A stretch of DNA of 64,000 nucleotides from Pteria penguin (Eukaryota > Mollusca > Bivalvia > Pterioida > Pteriidae), in the NCBI GenBank assembly GCA_035048485.1, contig CM068593.1, forward strand, positions 3,145,535-3,209,534, read 5' to 3'. Shown piece after piece: positions 1-14,400 of this stretch. Positions within the stretch are counted from its first letter, which is position 1, and every line of letters begins with the position of its first letter. The notes beneath the pieces were generated by a model. It saw nothing but the letters and a program-made list of their open reading frames with translations, was not told the origin of the DNA and did no database searches. The translations under genes were made by a program, and so were the position numbers.

Positions 1-3000
1 GTACTCAGTGGTATGGGACAGAGGATGGTGATTTGTATAGGTGGTCAGTAGTATGGGACAGAGGATGGTGATTTGTATAGGTAGTCAGTAGTATAGGACA
101 GAGGATGGTGATTTGTATAAGGAGTCAGTGGTATGGGACAGAAGATGGTGATTTGTATAGGTAGTCAGTAGTATGGGACAGAGGATAATGATTTGTATAG
201 GTAGTCATTAGTATAAGACAGAGGATGGCGATTTGTATAGGTAGTCAGTAGTATGGGACAGAGGATAATGATTTGTATAGGTAGTCAGTAGTATGGGACA
301 GAGGATGATGATTTGTATAAGTAGTCAGTGGTATGGGACAGAAGATGGTTATTTGTATAGGTAGTCAGTAGTATGGGACAGAGGATAATGATTTGTATAG
401 GTAGTCATTAGTATAGGGCAGAGGATGGTGATTTGTATAGGTAGTCAGTGGTATGGGGCAGAGGATGGTGATTTGTATAGGTAGTCATTAGTATAAGACA
501 GAGGATGGTGATTTGTATAGGTAGTCAGTAGTATGGGCAGAGGATGGTGATTTGTATAGGTAGTCAGTAGTATGGGACAGAGGATAATGATTTGTATAGG
601 TAGTCAGTAGTATGGAACAGAGGATGGTGATTTGTATAGGTAGTCAGTAGTATGGGACAGAGGATAATGATTTGTATAGGTAGTCAGTGGTATGGGGCAG
701 AGGATGGTGATTTGTATAGGTAGTCATTAGTATAAGACAGAGGATGGTGATTTGTAGAGGTAGTCAGTAGTATGGGCAGAGGATGGTGATTTGTATAGGT
801 AGTCAGTAGTATGGGACAGAGGATAATGATTTGTATAGGTAGTCAGTAGTATGGGACAGAGGATGGTGATTTGTATAGGTAGTCAGTAGTATGGGACAGA
901 GGATAATGATTTGTATAGGTAGTCATTAGTATAGGGCAGAGGATGGTGATTTGTATAGGTAGTCAGTGGTATGGGGCAGAGGATGGTGATTTGTATAGGT
1001 AGTCATTAGTATAAGACAGAGGATGGTGATTTGTATAGGTAGTCAGTAGTATGGGCAGAGGATGGTGATTTGTATAGGTAGTCAGTAGTATGGGACAGAG
1101 GATAATGATTTGTATAGGTAGTCAGTAGTATGGGACAGAGGATGGTGATTTGTATAGGTAGTCAGTGGTATGGGACAGAGGATGGTGATTTGTATAGGTA
1201 GTCAGTAGTATGGGGCAGAGGATAGTGATTTCTATAGGTAGTCAGTAGTATAGGACAGAGGGTGGTGATTTGTATAGGTAGTCAGTAGTATAGGACAGAG
1301 GATGGTGATTTGTATAGGTAGTCAGTAGTATGGGACAGAGGATGGTGATTTGTATAGGTAGTCAGTAGTATGAGACAGAGGATGGTGATTTGTATAGGTA
1401 GTCAGTAGTATGGGACAGAGGATGGTGATTTGAATAGGTAATCATTAGTATAGGACAGAGGGTGGTGATTTGTATAGGTAGACAGTAGTATGGGACAGAG
1501 GATGGTGATTTGTATAGGTAGTCAGTAGTATGGGACAGAGGATGGTGATTTGTATAGGTAGTCAGTAGTATGGGACAGAGGATGGTGATTTGTATAGGTA
1601 GTCAGTAGTATGGGACAGAGGATAATGATTTGTATAGGTAGTCATTAGTATAAGACAGAGGATGGCGATTTGTATAGGTAGTCAGTAGTATGGGACAGAG
1701 GATAATGATTTGTATAGGTAGTCAGTAGTATGGGACAGAGGATGATGATTTGTATAAGTAGTCAGTGGTATGGGACAGAAGATGGTTATTTGTATAGGTA
1801 GTCAGTAGTATGGGACAGAGGATAATGATTTGTATAGGTAGTCATTAGTATAGGGCAGAGGATGGTGATTTGTATAGGTAGTCAGTGGTATGGGGCAGAG
1901 GATGGTGATTTGTATAGGTAGTCATTAGTATAAGACAGAGGATGGTGATTTGTATAGGTAGTCAGTAGTATGGGCAGAGGATGGTGATTTGTATAGGTAG
2001 TCAGTAGTATGGGACAGAGGATAATGATTTGTATAGGTAGTCAGTAGTATGGGACAGAGGATGGTGATTTGTATAGGTAGTCAGTAGTATGGGACAGAGG
2101 ATAATGATTTGTATAGGTAGTCAGTGGTATGGGGCAGAGGATGGTGATTTGTATAGGTAGTCATTAGTATAAGACAGAGGATGGTGATTTGTATAGGTAG
2201 TCAGTAGTATGGGCAGAGGATGGTGATTTGTATAGGTAGTCAGTAGTATGGGACAGAGGATAATGATTTGTATAGGTAGTCAGTAGTATGGGACAGAGGA
2301 TGGTGATTTGTATAGGTAGTCAGTAGTATGGGACAGAGGATAATGATTTGTATAGGTAGTCATTAGTATAGGGCAGAGGATGGTGATTTGTATAGGTAGT
2401 CAGTGGTATGGGGCAGAGGATGGTGATTTGTATAGGTAGTCATTAGTATAAGACAGAGGATGGTGATTTGTATAGGTAGTCAGTAGTATGGGCAGAGGAT
2501 GGTGATTTGTATAGGTAGTCAGTAGTATGGGACAGAGGATAATGATTTGTATAGGTAGTCAGTAGTATGGGACAGAGGATGGTGATTTGTATAGGTAGTC
2601 AGTGGTATGGGACAGAGGATGGTGATTTGTATAGGTAGTCAGTAGTATGGGGCAGAGGATAGTGATTTCTATAGGTAGTCAGTAGTATAGGACAGAGGGT
2701 GGTGATTTGTATAGGTAGTCAGTAGTATAGGACAGAGGATGGTGATTTGTATAGGTAGTCAGTAGTATGGGACAGAGGATGGTGATTTGTATAGGTAGTC
2801 AGTAGTATGAGACAGAGGATGGTGATTTGTATAGGTAGTCAGTAGTATGGGACAGAGGATGGTGATTTGAATAGGTAATCATTAGTATAGGACAGAGGGT
2901 GGTGATTTGTATAGGTAGACAGTAGTATGGGACAGAGGATGGTGATTTGTATAGGTAGTCAGTAGTATGGGACAGAGGATGGTGATTTGTATAGGTAGTC

Positions 3001-3620
3001 AGTAGTATGGGACAGAGGATGGTGATTTGTATATGTAGGCAGTAGTATGGGACAGAGGGTGGTGATTTGTATAGGTAGTCAGTAGTATAGGACAGAGGGT
3101 GGTGATTTGTATAGGTAGTCAGTAGTATGGGACAGAGGTTGGTGATTTGTATAGGTAGACAGTAGTATGAGACAGAGGGTGGTGATTTGTATAGGTAGTC
3201 AGTAGTATGGGACAGAGGATAGTGATTTGTATAGGTAGTCAGTAGTATGGGACAGAGGATAGTGATTTGTATAGGTAGTCAGTAGTATGGGACAGAGGAT
3301 GGTGATTTGTATAGTTAGTCAGTAGTATGGGACAGAGGATGGTGATTTGTATAAGGAGTCAGTGGTATGGGACAGAGGATGGTGATTTGTATAGGTAGTC
3401 ATTAGTATAGGACAGAGGGTGGTGATTTGTATAAATAGTCATTAGTATAGGACAGAGGCTGGTGATTTGTATAGGTAGACAGTAGTATGAGACAGAGGAT
3501 GGTGATTTGTATAGGTAGTCGGTAGTATGGGACAGAGGTTGGTGATTTGTATAGGTGGTCATTAGTATGGGGCAGAGGGTGGTGATTTGTGTAGAGTCAT
3601 TAGTATGGGACAGAGGATGG
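1..3620. repeat. 40-bp minisatellite with higher-order structure
   Basis: About 90 tandem copies of a 40-bp unit built around GTATGGGACAGAGGATGGTG. A few copies are 39 bp (GTATGGGCAG instead of GTATGGGACAG). Variant units recur in a fixed order: the block at about 150-1596 reappears at about 1587-3033, offset by 1437 bp (36 units, three of them 39 bp), with only a few base differences. The array runs off the left edge. Open frames in it are artefacts. Confidence 0.97.
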
Positions 3621-3749
3621 CGTCAAATCGCTTGACAGCTCGCACAATTTTTATCCATGTAAGATGGTGTTCAAGTGATTTATAGCAGAAAGAAATGTCA
3701 CATTCTGTCTAATATGTTGCTCATACCCCACTTTGAGCAAGTGAGACAC

Positions 3750-3751
<2 letters not shown>

Positions 3752-3789
<38 letters not shown>
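3752..3789. repeat. (TC)n microsatellite
   Basis: Pure TC dinucleotide run just right of the 40-bp array. Confidence 0.95.
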
Positions 3790-3793
<4 letters not shown>

Positions 3794-4104
3794 AACATAA
3801 ACAAATCGTGCAAGTTTTGAATATACATGTATATGTCAACTTATACTGTTGAAAACTCATTTAAATGAATTAAGATTCCACTGATGAGCTGTATACCCTT
3901 ATTACCTTGTAAGGTAAAGTACATGTATACCTTGTTCTATCTAAACTCAGATATATTAGCTTGTACTTTTACTGACGTAATCGTTAGCTGCCACTGCCGT
4001 ATAAGCGAATAAATTCAATCCGTGTGTGGTCCTACACAATGATACAACACTTCATTGTCGGCATTGGGATTCTTTCATTGGCGGATTGGAGAATTTTGAA
4101 AAGT
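3790..4104. other. Non-coding spacer, no feature seen
   Basis: Ordinary AT-rich sequence with no convincing coding frame. Confidence 0.6.
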
Positions 4105-4306
4105 CAGAGGCGGATTTATAGGGGAGGAGGGAGGGGGGCAAGGGGACCCCACCCCTTTTTTTACAAAGCATGTACAGATGATAGAGTCGAAAACACTTAA
4201 ATAGTGTGAGTAAAACTCCAGATTGGCACCCAAAATGCGGAGTATTTGGGTTGTAATCGACGTTCACAAGTGGGGCCCCTTTTCGGAAATCCTGAATCCG
4301 CCACTT
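4105..4306 (+). mobile_element. CAGTGGCGGAT-type MITE, copy 1
   Basis: The left end CAGAGGCGGATTTATA and right end AATCCGCCACTT form short terminal inverted repeats. The interior has G-rich and C-rich stretches and resembles the copies at 20317, 25613 and 62267. Flanks AAAGT and TAAGT match at 4 of 5 bases, so a target-site duplication is possible. The ends resemble non-autonomous hAT-like DNA transposons (inference). The overlapping small open frame is not a gene. Confidence 0.7.
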
Positions 4307-4553
4307 TAAGTGGTATATCAAAAACCCAATATAAAATGATATTCAAAGAAAAGTTTCCTTTATATGGTTAACAATGGGCGGGGATTGGGAAAGTGGGTGG
4401 GGCGTAGATGGGGAAGAATTTTGCTGATCTCCTGACAGTTCTAAACTATAGGATCGGCGGGTCCATTTAAGCCACGCCCATTAGATACTTACCTTGTGAA
4501 ATCTAAATTTATGGTTAATGGACCATACTTTTAACATGAAGAGTTAACATTTT

Positions 4554-4786
4554 ACAAAAAAAAAAAAGAAGAAAAAAGAAAAAGAAAAGAAAGAAAAAGA
4601 AAAGAAAGCAAGAAAACAGAAAAGAAAGAAAAAAAAAAAGAAAAAAAGAAAAAGAAAAGGAAGCAAGAAAATAGAAAAGAAAGAAAAAAAAGGACAAAAA
4701 CAAATATGTAAGAGATAAGAAAAATAAAATAATAACACCCCCCCCCCAATATATGATCATAAATAAGTAAATAGATAATAAATAGA

Positions 4787-4825
<39 letters not shown>

Positions 4826-4870
4826 ATGGTAAAGAGATTAAATGAAAAGGAAATGAATAAATAAAAAGTT
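4554..4870. repeat. Polypurine tract, C-run and (AAAT)n
   Basis: An A/G-only tract to about 4690, a run of C near 4738-4747, then AAAT repeats from about 4760. All open frames across it are low-complexity artefacts. Confidence 0.9.
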
Positions 4871-7800
4871 AAATGAATACTTATTAGTCCATGATACATG
4901 ATACAATGTCTGATATTGTGTCTAGGTATAGTTCGAAGAATCTTGAAGACATCTTTGTAGATAAGGCTTCAATAAGCAAATCAGTTCTGCCTCAGATGTA
5001 GCGCTCTCTCGTTTTTGAGATTCCATGTTTACATGTTACGATTACTGTAGAAGATGTGTTTTAATTGGTTATATCTATCTACGTGCATAAAGTAATTCTA
5101 AATGTTACATAAAACATGTCGGTTTCTTTTCCGATGTCAAAATTGGCAATAAATCAAACGGACTAGGTATATGTACATATTAAAGTTGTAAAAAGAAAGT
5201 TTATTTTGTTCGGTAGACTTCATTATAAAATCTCGCCATGAGATCATGGTCGCAAATACCTTCAAAAGTTTTGATGTATGCCCCAAGGTAGCGATACCTC
5301 GACCCAACAAAAACTTTGATACCGTCAATTCAATGATTTGCACATGTTTCATCTTGATCCCGATCAAAATGAAGTTATAATTATGAATATGAAAATTAAA
5401 ATTACATACATGTATAATAGAGTGGGGTGAGTATTAGCATTGAAGGTGGAATATTCATATTGATATTAAATCTTTATACAGTAATAACATAGAATATACT
5501 GCTTTACATAAAGAGCGTGACGGTGACGTCGATGAAAGGTTTTATTTCTTTACTTGTAATACTAAACACAGTGAAAAGACTTTAACATCCAGCTATGAAT
5601 TACTAAGTCGTTGAGTATTGAATTTTCTTTGAGTTTTATATTCCCCCTCTCTCTCGCTAGCTGTAATTACTGTTTCTGGACCTATATTTCCACGCGCCTT
5701 TGAATGTTTCACTCGGTATTCTTGCTCTTTAGGGGAGATAGTACATCAAAAAGAAGTCCGTCAGATCTTGCAGAGTGATATTGAAGACGAGTAGTTGATT
5801 AGGTCGGATTTTCAAGCGATTGTTTCTATGTCTCTCGATATTGAAATCGGCAATTTGCGTCATTTAAATTGAAATGCATTTGGAAACAGCGACTTCTTTG
5901 TTGTGTGGCATTGGATTTGACGGTTTTATTCGTTCAGAGTGAAGTGTGGTGAAATTTTTTATGTCATTAAAGAAGAAATAGATAAGTGATACAAGTGCAT
6001 TATGATTTATTGCATATATTATGTTATGAGTGTAAAGAAATCCATGCCACACGGTACTGGGACTTCTGCTGGATTTATGAGGTCTGGCACGTGATTGATT
6101 TAAACTAATCATTAAGAAGAAAGTGGGAAGCGAAAATGAATATTACACGTATATAAACATCTTACTTTATACTTATGAAACAGATTCCTTGTTTGTTAAG
6201 AGACAATGGAATATCAATTAAATTTCTAATGGTTTGTAAAGTATTTGTAACGATTTTATAGGCAATGTCAGAGGTAAATTAAAAAGAAAGTAATCCGGGA
6301 TACGAATCCATATGACCGCTTTACCAGCATTCTAGCCGGTAGGGGGCGCCAATCAGCATAGGATGTATTATTTTTAAAAAAGTTTCCGAAGGGCCCCGCC
6401 GACAAAGTTTTGATAGCAAGGTCGACTTACTTCCTGTCGTTTACGGCAAAATACGACGAAGCGATCCCACATGCAGTATTTGTCACATAGGAAGTTGTTG
6501 ACCACCATAAGTGATTTGAGTTACATCAATAACTGATTTAAACTCTGTGTTTTATGAACCTATAACGGTTACGTATCACAGTGTATGCGACTCTCAGTGT
6601 TTAGTTAAATTCTGGAAGACCAAGTCAGAGCCGGATTGGGAATTCACGTTATGAAACCTGGATTTTATTTTCACATTTGGAAAGTTTAAAGTCAAAATGG
6701 CAGCTTTTTTATACGGAAGAACAATAAGCAGACAGCTGTGTATATTTGACGCGCCATCAATGTTGTAGTAGTATATTTTAAAATCCTTTACGTTAACTTT
6801 GACACAATGGTATTTACAAATATATTGACTTGATCTTTAATTGTCTTTCTTTGATGTAGCACATTTACAGAGTGTATTGACCTCAAAACTCTAGCGAAGT
6901 GGACGTTTGGTAATAATTATTGGAACATAATAAGCGGAAGAGCGAAAAGTTTTGGATTAAATTGGAATTTGTGTGAAAAAATAGATATAAGATTTGTGCG
7001 ATAGAAAAAATGGAAATGTTGAATATGTAACACTATTGCACTGTTATAACTGTACGAAGTTGTGGATTTATATATATATATATAAAGATCACGCTGAAGC
7101 TGAATATCGGATATTGTATATTCACAGTCTGACTTTGTTCTGAACTAATAAACCCCCCAACAAAAGAAGGATAAAAAAAGGTGACAGAAAAGATCCATGT
7201 AGTTTTGAGAAGTACATGAGAAATTTTGCATTGGAATTACATATCAAAAATACCCGTGCTAGTGTTTAAAAAGTTCAATTTTTCTGTTTCTTTAATAAAA
7301 AAAAACTTTTGATTCGAGGATATCTGGATATTAAAGACCTGGTAGTAATTAACATGTACATTTGCGTTTGTTTTTACGAGCATGATTCTGACACGGACAA
7401 TATATCAGAACAATGCTACTTATATTCATTTTTTCGATAAAAACTGTGACGCTGCTTTGTTTGAATTAAAGTCCGAACTCAAAATAATTACCGAGTTATC
7501 GACTCCTGTTCCAGTTTGTGTATCGAGCTGTTTCATTCTGTGTATTGCAACGTTTGTGTATTGCGCTCCCTTGTGTATTGGTCTTTTTTGTGTATTGAGG
7601 TATCACATAACTCTATACCCATTCTATAATAGTCGTTAATGAGTTATGATAACTTTAAATACCCGGATTAATGTATGATAGCACAAAACACCGATATACG
7701 AAACAAATCTATACCCGCAGCGAACATTGCCGGAAATAGGAGCCGTTTAAATTCTATTGAATTTTTTTCAATAAACAACTTGTTCGACCGTATTTTGTAT

Positions 7801-7892
7801 TTGGAGATGGGAAGATTAGATTGAGAGTTCTACATCAAGAGTTCAATCGTTTAACTTCTAGATACCTGATTTATATCAGAAAATCCGACAAA
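4871..7892. other. Upstream region of the + strand gene
   Basis: About 3 kb of AT-rich unique-looking sequence with a short (TA)n at about 7070-7083. The frame of the downstream gene is open from 7761 (after a TGA at 7758-7760) but holds no ATG before 7893, so this stretch should contain promoter and 5' UTR. I see no TATA box I would trust. The small frame at 7382-7639 has no support as a gene. Confidence 0.4.
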
Positions 7893-8146
7893 ATGTACCT
7901 ATCCAGTTTGGATTTTAGAGACTCGGGGCGACTTCCGTTTCTTTACGACGATAAGCACCTAAAAACCGTCAGTGGGTACGGATTGCTGGATAAACTTTCT
8001 CGCCGACGACAGTATATGAAGTCAAATGTTCGTGAAAAGTCATCCCTCTCTGAGAGTTTTGTATCGAATGTCGAGAGTGAGGTGTCATCAAGTCCTCGCA
8101 TTGACCTTGACCCCGGAAGTATTATGATTCAAATTGATGGAATGGG
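7893..8146 (+). CDS. Uncharacterised gene, exon 1
   Basis: It starts at the first in-frame ATG after an upstream TGA (7758-7760). The context GACAAAATG is reasonable for a eukaryotic start. It encodes 84 codons plus two bases, beginning MYLSSLDFRDSGRLPFLYDD. The region is Ser-rich near its end (KSSLSESFVSNVESEVSSS). The donor after 8146 reads GTAAGTAAT. A longer start would need a non-ATG codon at 7821, which I reject. Confidence 0.7.
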
Positions 8147-11100
8147 GTAAGTAATAAAGAGGATTAAAGGATATAGTAAAAACAGAAACCTTCCATATGA
8201 CGAAGTCTCGTATCGGTATTTTGGTCTTTATGAGGTGATAAAAATGATGTAAGTATAGCGAGCTATTAAAAATCCGTTACTTTACGTAGCTCTCTCTATA
8301 TGTATTTACATTGTTTTGGTCATTTCATAAAGGCCAAGAGGCCGATATTTGTGATTCTGAGTGAGTTTTTTTATAGTAACCAATGACCTTCCCGGTGGAA
8401 TCTAAGAGAGTTTGCTGAAAAGACAAACATTGTAAATACCTACAAATATCCACGTATAGATCAAAGGTCATATTAAATGTGTGTATTTTACTTACTACTT
8501 GTGGAATTATATCTTGACGAAGTATTTCGGGGAAGAAAGTATTTAACTTACTTCTAAATATTGACGTGTTTGGAATGGCAGCCTCTTATTTTCATAAATA
8601 AAGAACATAGATCTAGAAATTTTTGAAAAGGAGGGGGATGTGTTGCAGTTTCCCATGACTAATATTTTGCACTATTCGGTCTGGAAAGATGGGGGATTGC
8701 AGCCCTAAAAATGGTCGAAAATGAACCTTTTGGCAAAATTTTCCGACCAAAAGGAAGTGAGGATGGTATTGCAACCCTTTTAATTATATATATAAATACG
8801 CCAGTGGTGTAGTGTATAAGCGCTTGACTTGCAGATTGGACGATCCGGGTTCTTGGATTGCGCCACTATCTTTAAGAAGTTGATTTCCCCCTGCCACCAA
8901 GTTGCAATATGACTGAAAGTAACCATAGAACACCAAATAACTGACATATCAACTTTTATGTATAGTGTATGTTCCTCCTCGAGCGCTCTACACAGAAATT
9001 AAGATCCTGGCAGCGGACTCATCCGAATGAGTTCGGGATCCTTTACGTGCCAACACTCACCGTGGCAGACAGATACTATCCGACAGTCGAGACGGGATTC
9101 AGAACATCAGATTAGAAATCTGGTGCCATCCCACCAGGAAATATGATGTCATATGTATGTCTTAAACTTACTGCTTACCTCACGTGACTGCCTTAGTCTT
9201 GCTGCTTACCTCTTATGACTGCCTTAATCTTACTGCTTACCTCAAGTGACTGCCTTAGTCTTACTGCTTACCTCACGTGACTACCTTAGTCTTACTGCTT
9301 ACCTCACGTGACTGCCTTAGTCTTACTGCTTACCTCACGTGACTGCCTTAATCTTACTGCTTACCTCATGTGATTGCCTTAGTATTACTTCTTACCTCAT
9401 ATGACTGCCTAAGTCTTACTGCTTACCTCATGTGACTGCTTCAGTCCTACTGCTTACACCATCTGACTGCCTTTATCTTACTGTTTACCTCATCTGTATG
9501 CCTTAATCTAACTGCTTACCTCATGTTACTGCTTTAGTCTTACTGCTTACCTCATGTGACTGCCCTAGTCTAACTGCTCACCTCATGTGACTGCCTTAGT
9601 CTTAATGCTTACCTCATGTGACTGCCTTAATCTTACTGCCTACCTCATGTGACTGCCTTAGTCTTACTGCTTACCTCATGTGACTGCCTTAATCTTACTG
9701 CTCATCTCATATGACTGCCTTAATCTTACTGCTTACCTCACGTGACTGCTTTAGTCCTACTGCTTACCTCATGAGGCAACCTTAGTCCTACTGCTTGTCT
9801 CATCTGACTGCTTTGGTCTTACTGACTGCCTTAATCTTACTGCTCACCTCACCTGACTGCCTTAGTCTTACTGCTTATCTCATGTGACTGCCTTAGTATT
9901 ACTGCTTACCTCGTGTGACTGCCTTGGTCTTACTGCTTACCTCGTGTGAGTGCCTTAGTCTTACTGCTTTTCTCGTGTGACTGCCTTAGTTTTACTGCTT
10001 ACCTCATGTGACTGCCTTAGTCTTACTGCTTACCATGTGTGACAACCTTAGTCTTACTGCTTACCTCGTGTGAGTGCCTTAGTCTTACTGCTTTTCTCGT
10101 GTGACTGCCTTAGTTTTACTGCTTACCTCATGTAGCTGCCATAGTCTTAATGCTTAAGCCATGTAACTGCCTTAGTATTACTGCTTACCTCATGTGACTG
10201 CCTTAGTCTTACTGCTTACCTCATGTGACTGCCTTAGTATTACTGCTTACCTCATGTGACTGCCTTAGTATTACTGCTTACCTCATGTGGCTAACTTAGT
10301 CTTACTGCTTACCTCATCTGACTGCCTTAATCTTACTGCTTACCTCACGTGACTGCCTTAGTCCTACTGCTTACCTCATCTGACTGCCTTAATCTTACTG
10401 CTTACCTCACGTGACTGCCTTAGTCTTACTGCTTATCTCAGGTGTTTGTTTGTTTGTATGATTATTGTTTTACGTCACTCCACGATTAGTTCACGTATAT
10501 GGTGATTTCATCTGCCTGATGCATTGCATTCAAATTTAGACCTTTGCAACGGACCCATCCGAAGCAGTTAGAGATATTTTACTTGGCACGCCTACCGTGA
10601 CACGGGACCTCGGTTTCTACACCAGCATGACCAGAGCGGGACTCGAACCCCGGCCTCCCGATCAGGAGTGCTGCGCGATACCACTAGGTCACGCCGGCTT
10701 TGTCTGTTAAAATAAACGAAAGGTTGAATGTTCAAATCTATACATTTGACTTACCGTGTATACCCCGGATGAGGGGGATATGAAGATAGTGTGGAGAATG
10801 GAGTAGCTACTGACCTCGGCGGGGTTCAAACCCAGAGCTGATAGATATGACAGCCATGCTTTAGCCCCCCCCCCCCCCCCCCCCCCCCCCCCCCTTTCCC
10901 ACACACACACACCGTTGTAGCTGAACCCATCACTGACAAAGGAGGAAAAGTCCCTTCCCAATGACTCAATATCAGAATATAAAAATATAAGTATATGTAA
11001 AAAAAAAAAAGGGGGGGGGGAGCATATAGCTTTTTGTTGAAATGATTATGTATATTTCTCAATTTATCACTATTAATAACATATCCTAGATATATAAATA

Positions 11101-11401
11101 AATATTCTTTAAGAGGATTTAAAATGATTGAATCGCAGTGACGAAAATGGAAAGTAAGAATCATCTATATATAATACGTATAATGAAGGAAAATTTTACG
11201 CACTGCGACATTAGTTAATATATTTTTACGTGACTCGAAAAGAGTAAAGAGCGATAACTCTTATATTATTATATACTTGGTTACTCGGCACCGCGTTTCT
11301 TTCTTTCATTTTCCCTTTCATTCGATTATTTATCTATTTATTTATCTATCTACTTTTATATCTACTTTTTTATTTACCTATTGATTGATTGATTGATTGA
11401 C

Positions 11402-11446
<45 letters not shown>

Positions 11447-14400
11447 ATCTTTTTGTAACGAATGTTCCCCTGCGTGGTACGAATTTTTTATTATGAATAT
11501 GTGTAACTCGGTGGATTTTGTAAGATTTCTCTCACGTTTAAGGCCAGAACTTGGCACCCGGACTAATTTATGTCTCAGAGACGGCTTTGATGCCGAAGGT
11601 GCTCGGCGGAAATCACGTGCATATCCACATTGAATTAAAACCTATATGTGCATCTACCATATTTACGCCTTGTTTTTGTTTGGGGGTTTTTTTTTGGAGG
11701 GGGGGGGATGTGGGTTTTTTTTGGGGGGGGGGGTGTTTGTTTTATGGGTTTTTTTGTTTTTGTTTGTTATTAATTTTGGGGGGGGGGGTTGTTTTGTTTC
11801 TCTTTTGCTTTTTTGCTTTTGTTTTGTTTTGTTTTGTTTTTTAATTTTTTGGGGGTTTTTTTTTTGGTTTGTCTTTTTTTTTTTTTTTTTTGGGGGGGGA
11901 TGTTATGTTTTTTTTTATTAATCTATGGAAACAATAGCGAGATACGTAATAAACGAGTGAATGTATTTTTTTTTTTTTTTGCTGGATTGTCTATCCAACG
12001 GAAAATTAAATTCATTTCTTAAATCATCGTCACATTTAAGAATTTAAGAAAACGCGGGAAATTACATCGTCAGAGAAAAAAAGTTCGTGGATGAGATATA
12101 CCACAAATTATTAAACCAATCAAAATGTTTGTTACATATAGAATTAAATGTTTCTGTACTCATGTATTAGTAGTCTGTGGGTACAATCGCGGGATACGTA
12201 ATCTGTGGTCATGGATTGATAATTTGTGGGAACAATATGCCTAATTTTAATTAATTAATCTCTATCAATCTTTATTAGCCGTAATTTGATAATCTGTGGG
12301 AACGAGATAATAATTATTTTTGTATATGTTCGCGTACAGCCACCGTAGCTTTGAAACAATCTATGAAAATATTCGTGCATTCAGAACTTACCTCGACCCT
12401 TGCGCATTCTGTAATAAAGGACAAAAAGATCAACAACCAAAAATATTTCTCCATCAGTTGATGAAAGATATTGCCGTCTGTATGTGTAGTTAACTTCATT
12501 ATGCTCAAATAATTGTACTTAGGTAATATAAGAAATCTATAATTCAGATTAAAATAAATTGACGAAGTAGATTGCATAGCCATACATTGAATCTCAATAT
12601 AGAAACTAACCCGGGTGTAAAAATCTCCATATCAAAACTAACCCAGGTGTAACTTCTTTAATAGAACTATGAACCCGGATGTAACATTCTTCATATATAT
12701 TGCTAGGTTAAAAAAAAGACAAACTAACCACTAAACAAAAAAGAAAAAAAAACAAAAAAAAAAAAAACAAAAAAAAAACCAAACAAACAAACAAAAACAA
12801 ACAAACAAACAAAAAACACCAATATATATGACGCTGTCGTGTCGTACTATAAAATTATAAAATAACATTAACATCAAGACATGTAAAACTTCGAATAAAC
12901 CGGATCTAACCTGTTTCTTTTCACTGAGAAATAGAAGACAGGGCGGATCAAAGATTAAAAAGTAAATTCGAGGAGGGGCTATTGGAGGGAGAGGGGAGCT
13001 GCAGTAACACTTAACGAAAGCAAAAATAATACAGTAGTCTATGGTGAATATAACAATAATTGTGCAAAGAGAATCAGAAAGGGTGTGTGTGTGTGGGGGG
13101 GGGGGGATCCTCCTTCATCCGTTACGGAGGATAAAATTTATGTTGACTTTCAAATATTTTTCTTGAAATGATGTCACGGTATTACAAACAATTTCAAAGG
13201 AATCTGGCAGACTTGCGTCACGGCAGTAGATAAAGTGCAAAGTACTAAATTCGAATAAAATATATAAAAGGAAAACCTATTAAATCTAAATTTACAACTT
13301 ATTGCTTTTATCTGAATATGTTTGCCACATCAAAAGAATCAAATTGCGGAAAATTATGAAATGTATGCAAACTGACGGCGAGAAATATATACATACGCAC
13401 AAGTATAATGGTGGAATAGCTTTTAGAGGTATGTAGAATGGGCACATGCTGGGTAGAAAAAGATTTGCCAAATACATCTAGCAGGGGGTACACATACCGA
13501 TATAGAAAATATTTAGTGGAGGATCCAAGAAAGGAAGGGGTGGTGGTCGAAAGTTCATTCGATGTTGAACGTTTGTCAATCTGATTAAATACCAAATCTT
13601 TATTCTTCTTTTCTGTTTTTCCCGTAAGATAAAGCTTTATCCGATGGGATCAAATACAGGAGAGAAATAAAGATTTGGATTTAATCAGATTGGACTTTTG
13701 TATCATTTTAACCATTACTCGCAAATTATCATAATAATGTCGCTCGTTTTTAGTTGGAAAGGAAGATTTGTGTTCTGTGTTTTATATAACTTACAAAATA
13801 CCAGTCACTTAAACAAACGTTAAACTCCACCACTGCAATCTTGGATCCACCGCGGAACAGCTTGTCGCAGGTAATTTATATTTCAAAGTGTTGCATTTAG
13901 TTTACACAAACAAATCGATGGGGTCGTAGAAATCGCTTATTTAAGATGTTGGTAGAAACGATCGAGGATTGATTTGACGAGCGTGCTGTTTTCCCCGGAT
14001 TGTGCGTCGTAAAGGATAAAAGAAGTGTTTTTTAGATTCTAGTAGCAATTGTACTTAATGGTCGTTAATTTCGAGTCCCAGACGTCACGGGAGTGGCGTG
14101 CAGGTTGACGGAGTGCTTGGACAAGAATTACGGTCTTGGTTATGTCTGAACTTCTGAAGTTTTGTGTTATGTACAGTGTATAAATTCATTTTGGAATCGC
14201 TTCAATGTACAGTTTGAGACACGTTTATGTAGTATCAACACGCAGGGGTAGTGGGATCGATTCTTAGTTGTGGAATAATTCATTAGATCGTCGTAATATC
14301 GAATTTCTGTGATGTAAGATCAGTTAGGAATGATTAAATCAGCGGACAAATAGAAACTCTAATTATTTGAATGCGTTGGGATCATGTATTTGTAACAAGT

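Noticed and set aside
1..3620. CRISPR-like regular repeats
   Set aside because: Units are contiguous tandem copies without unique spacers, and the DNA is eukaryotic.
4052..4321. 89-residue minus-strand gene (WRIQDFRKGAP)
   Set aside because: It is the MITE; similar frames occur in the copies at 25613 and 62267 only because the element is repeated.
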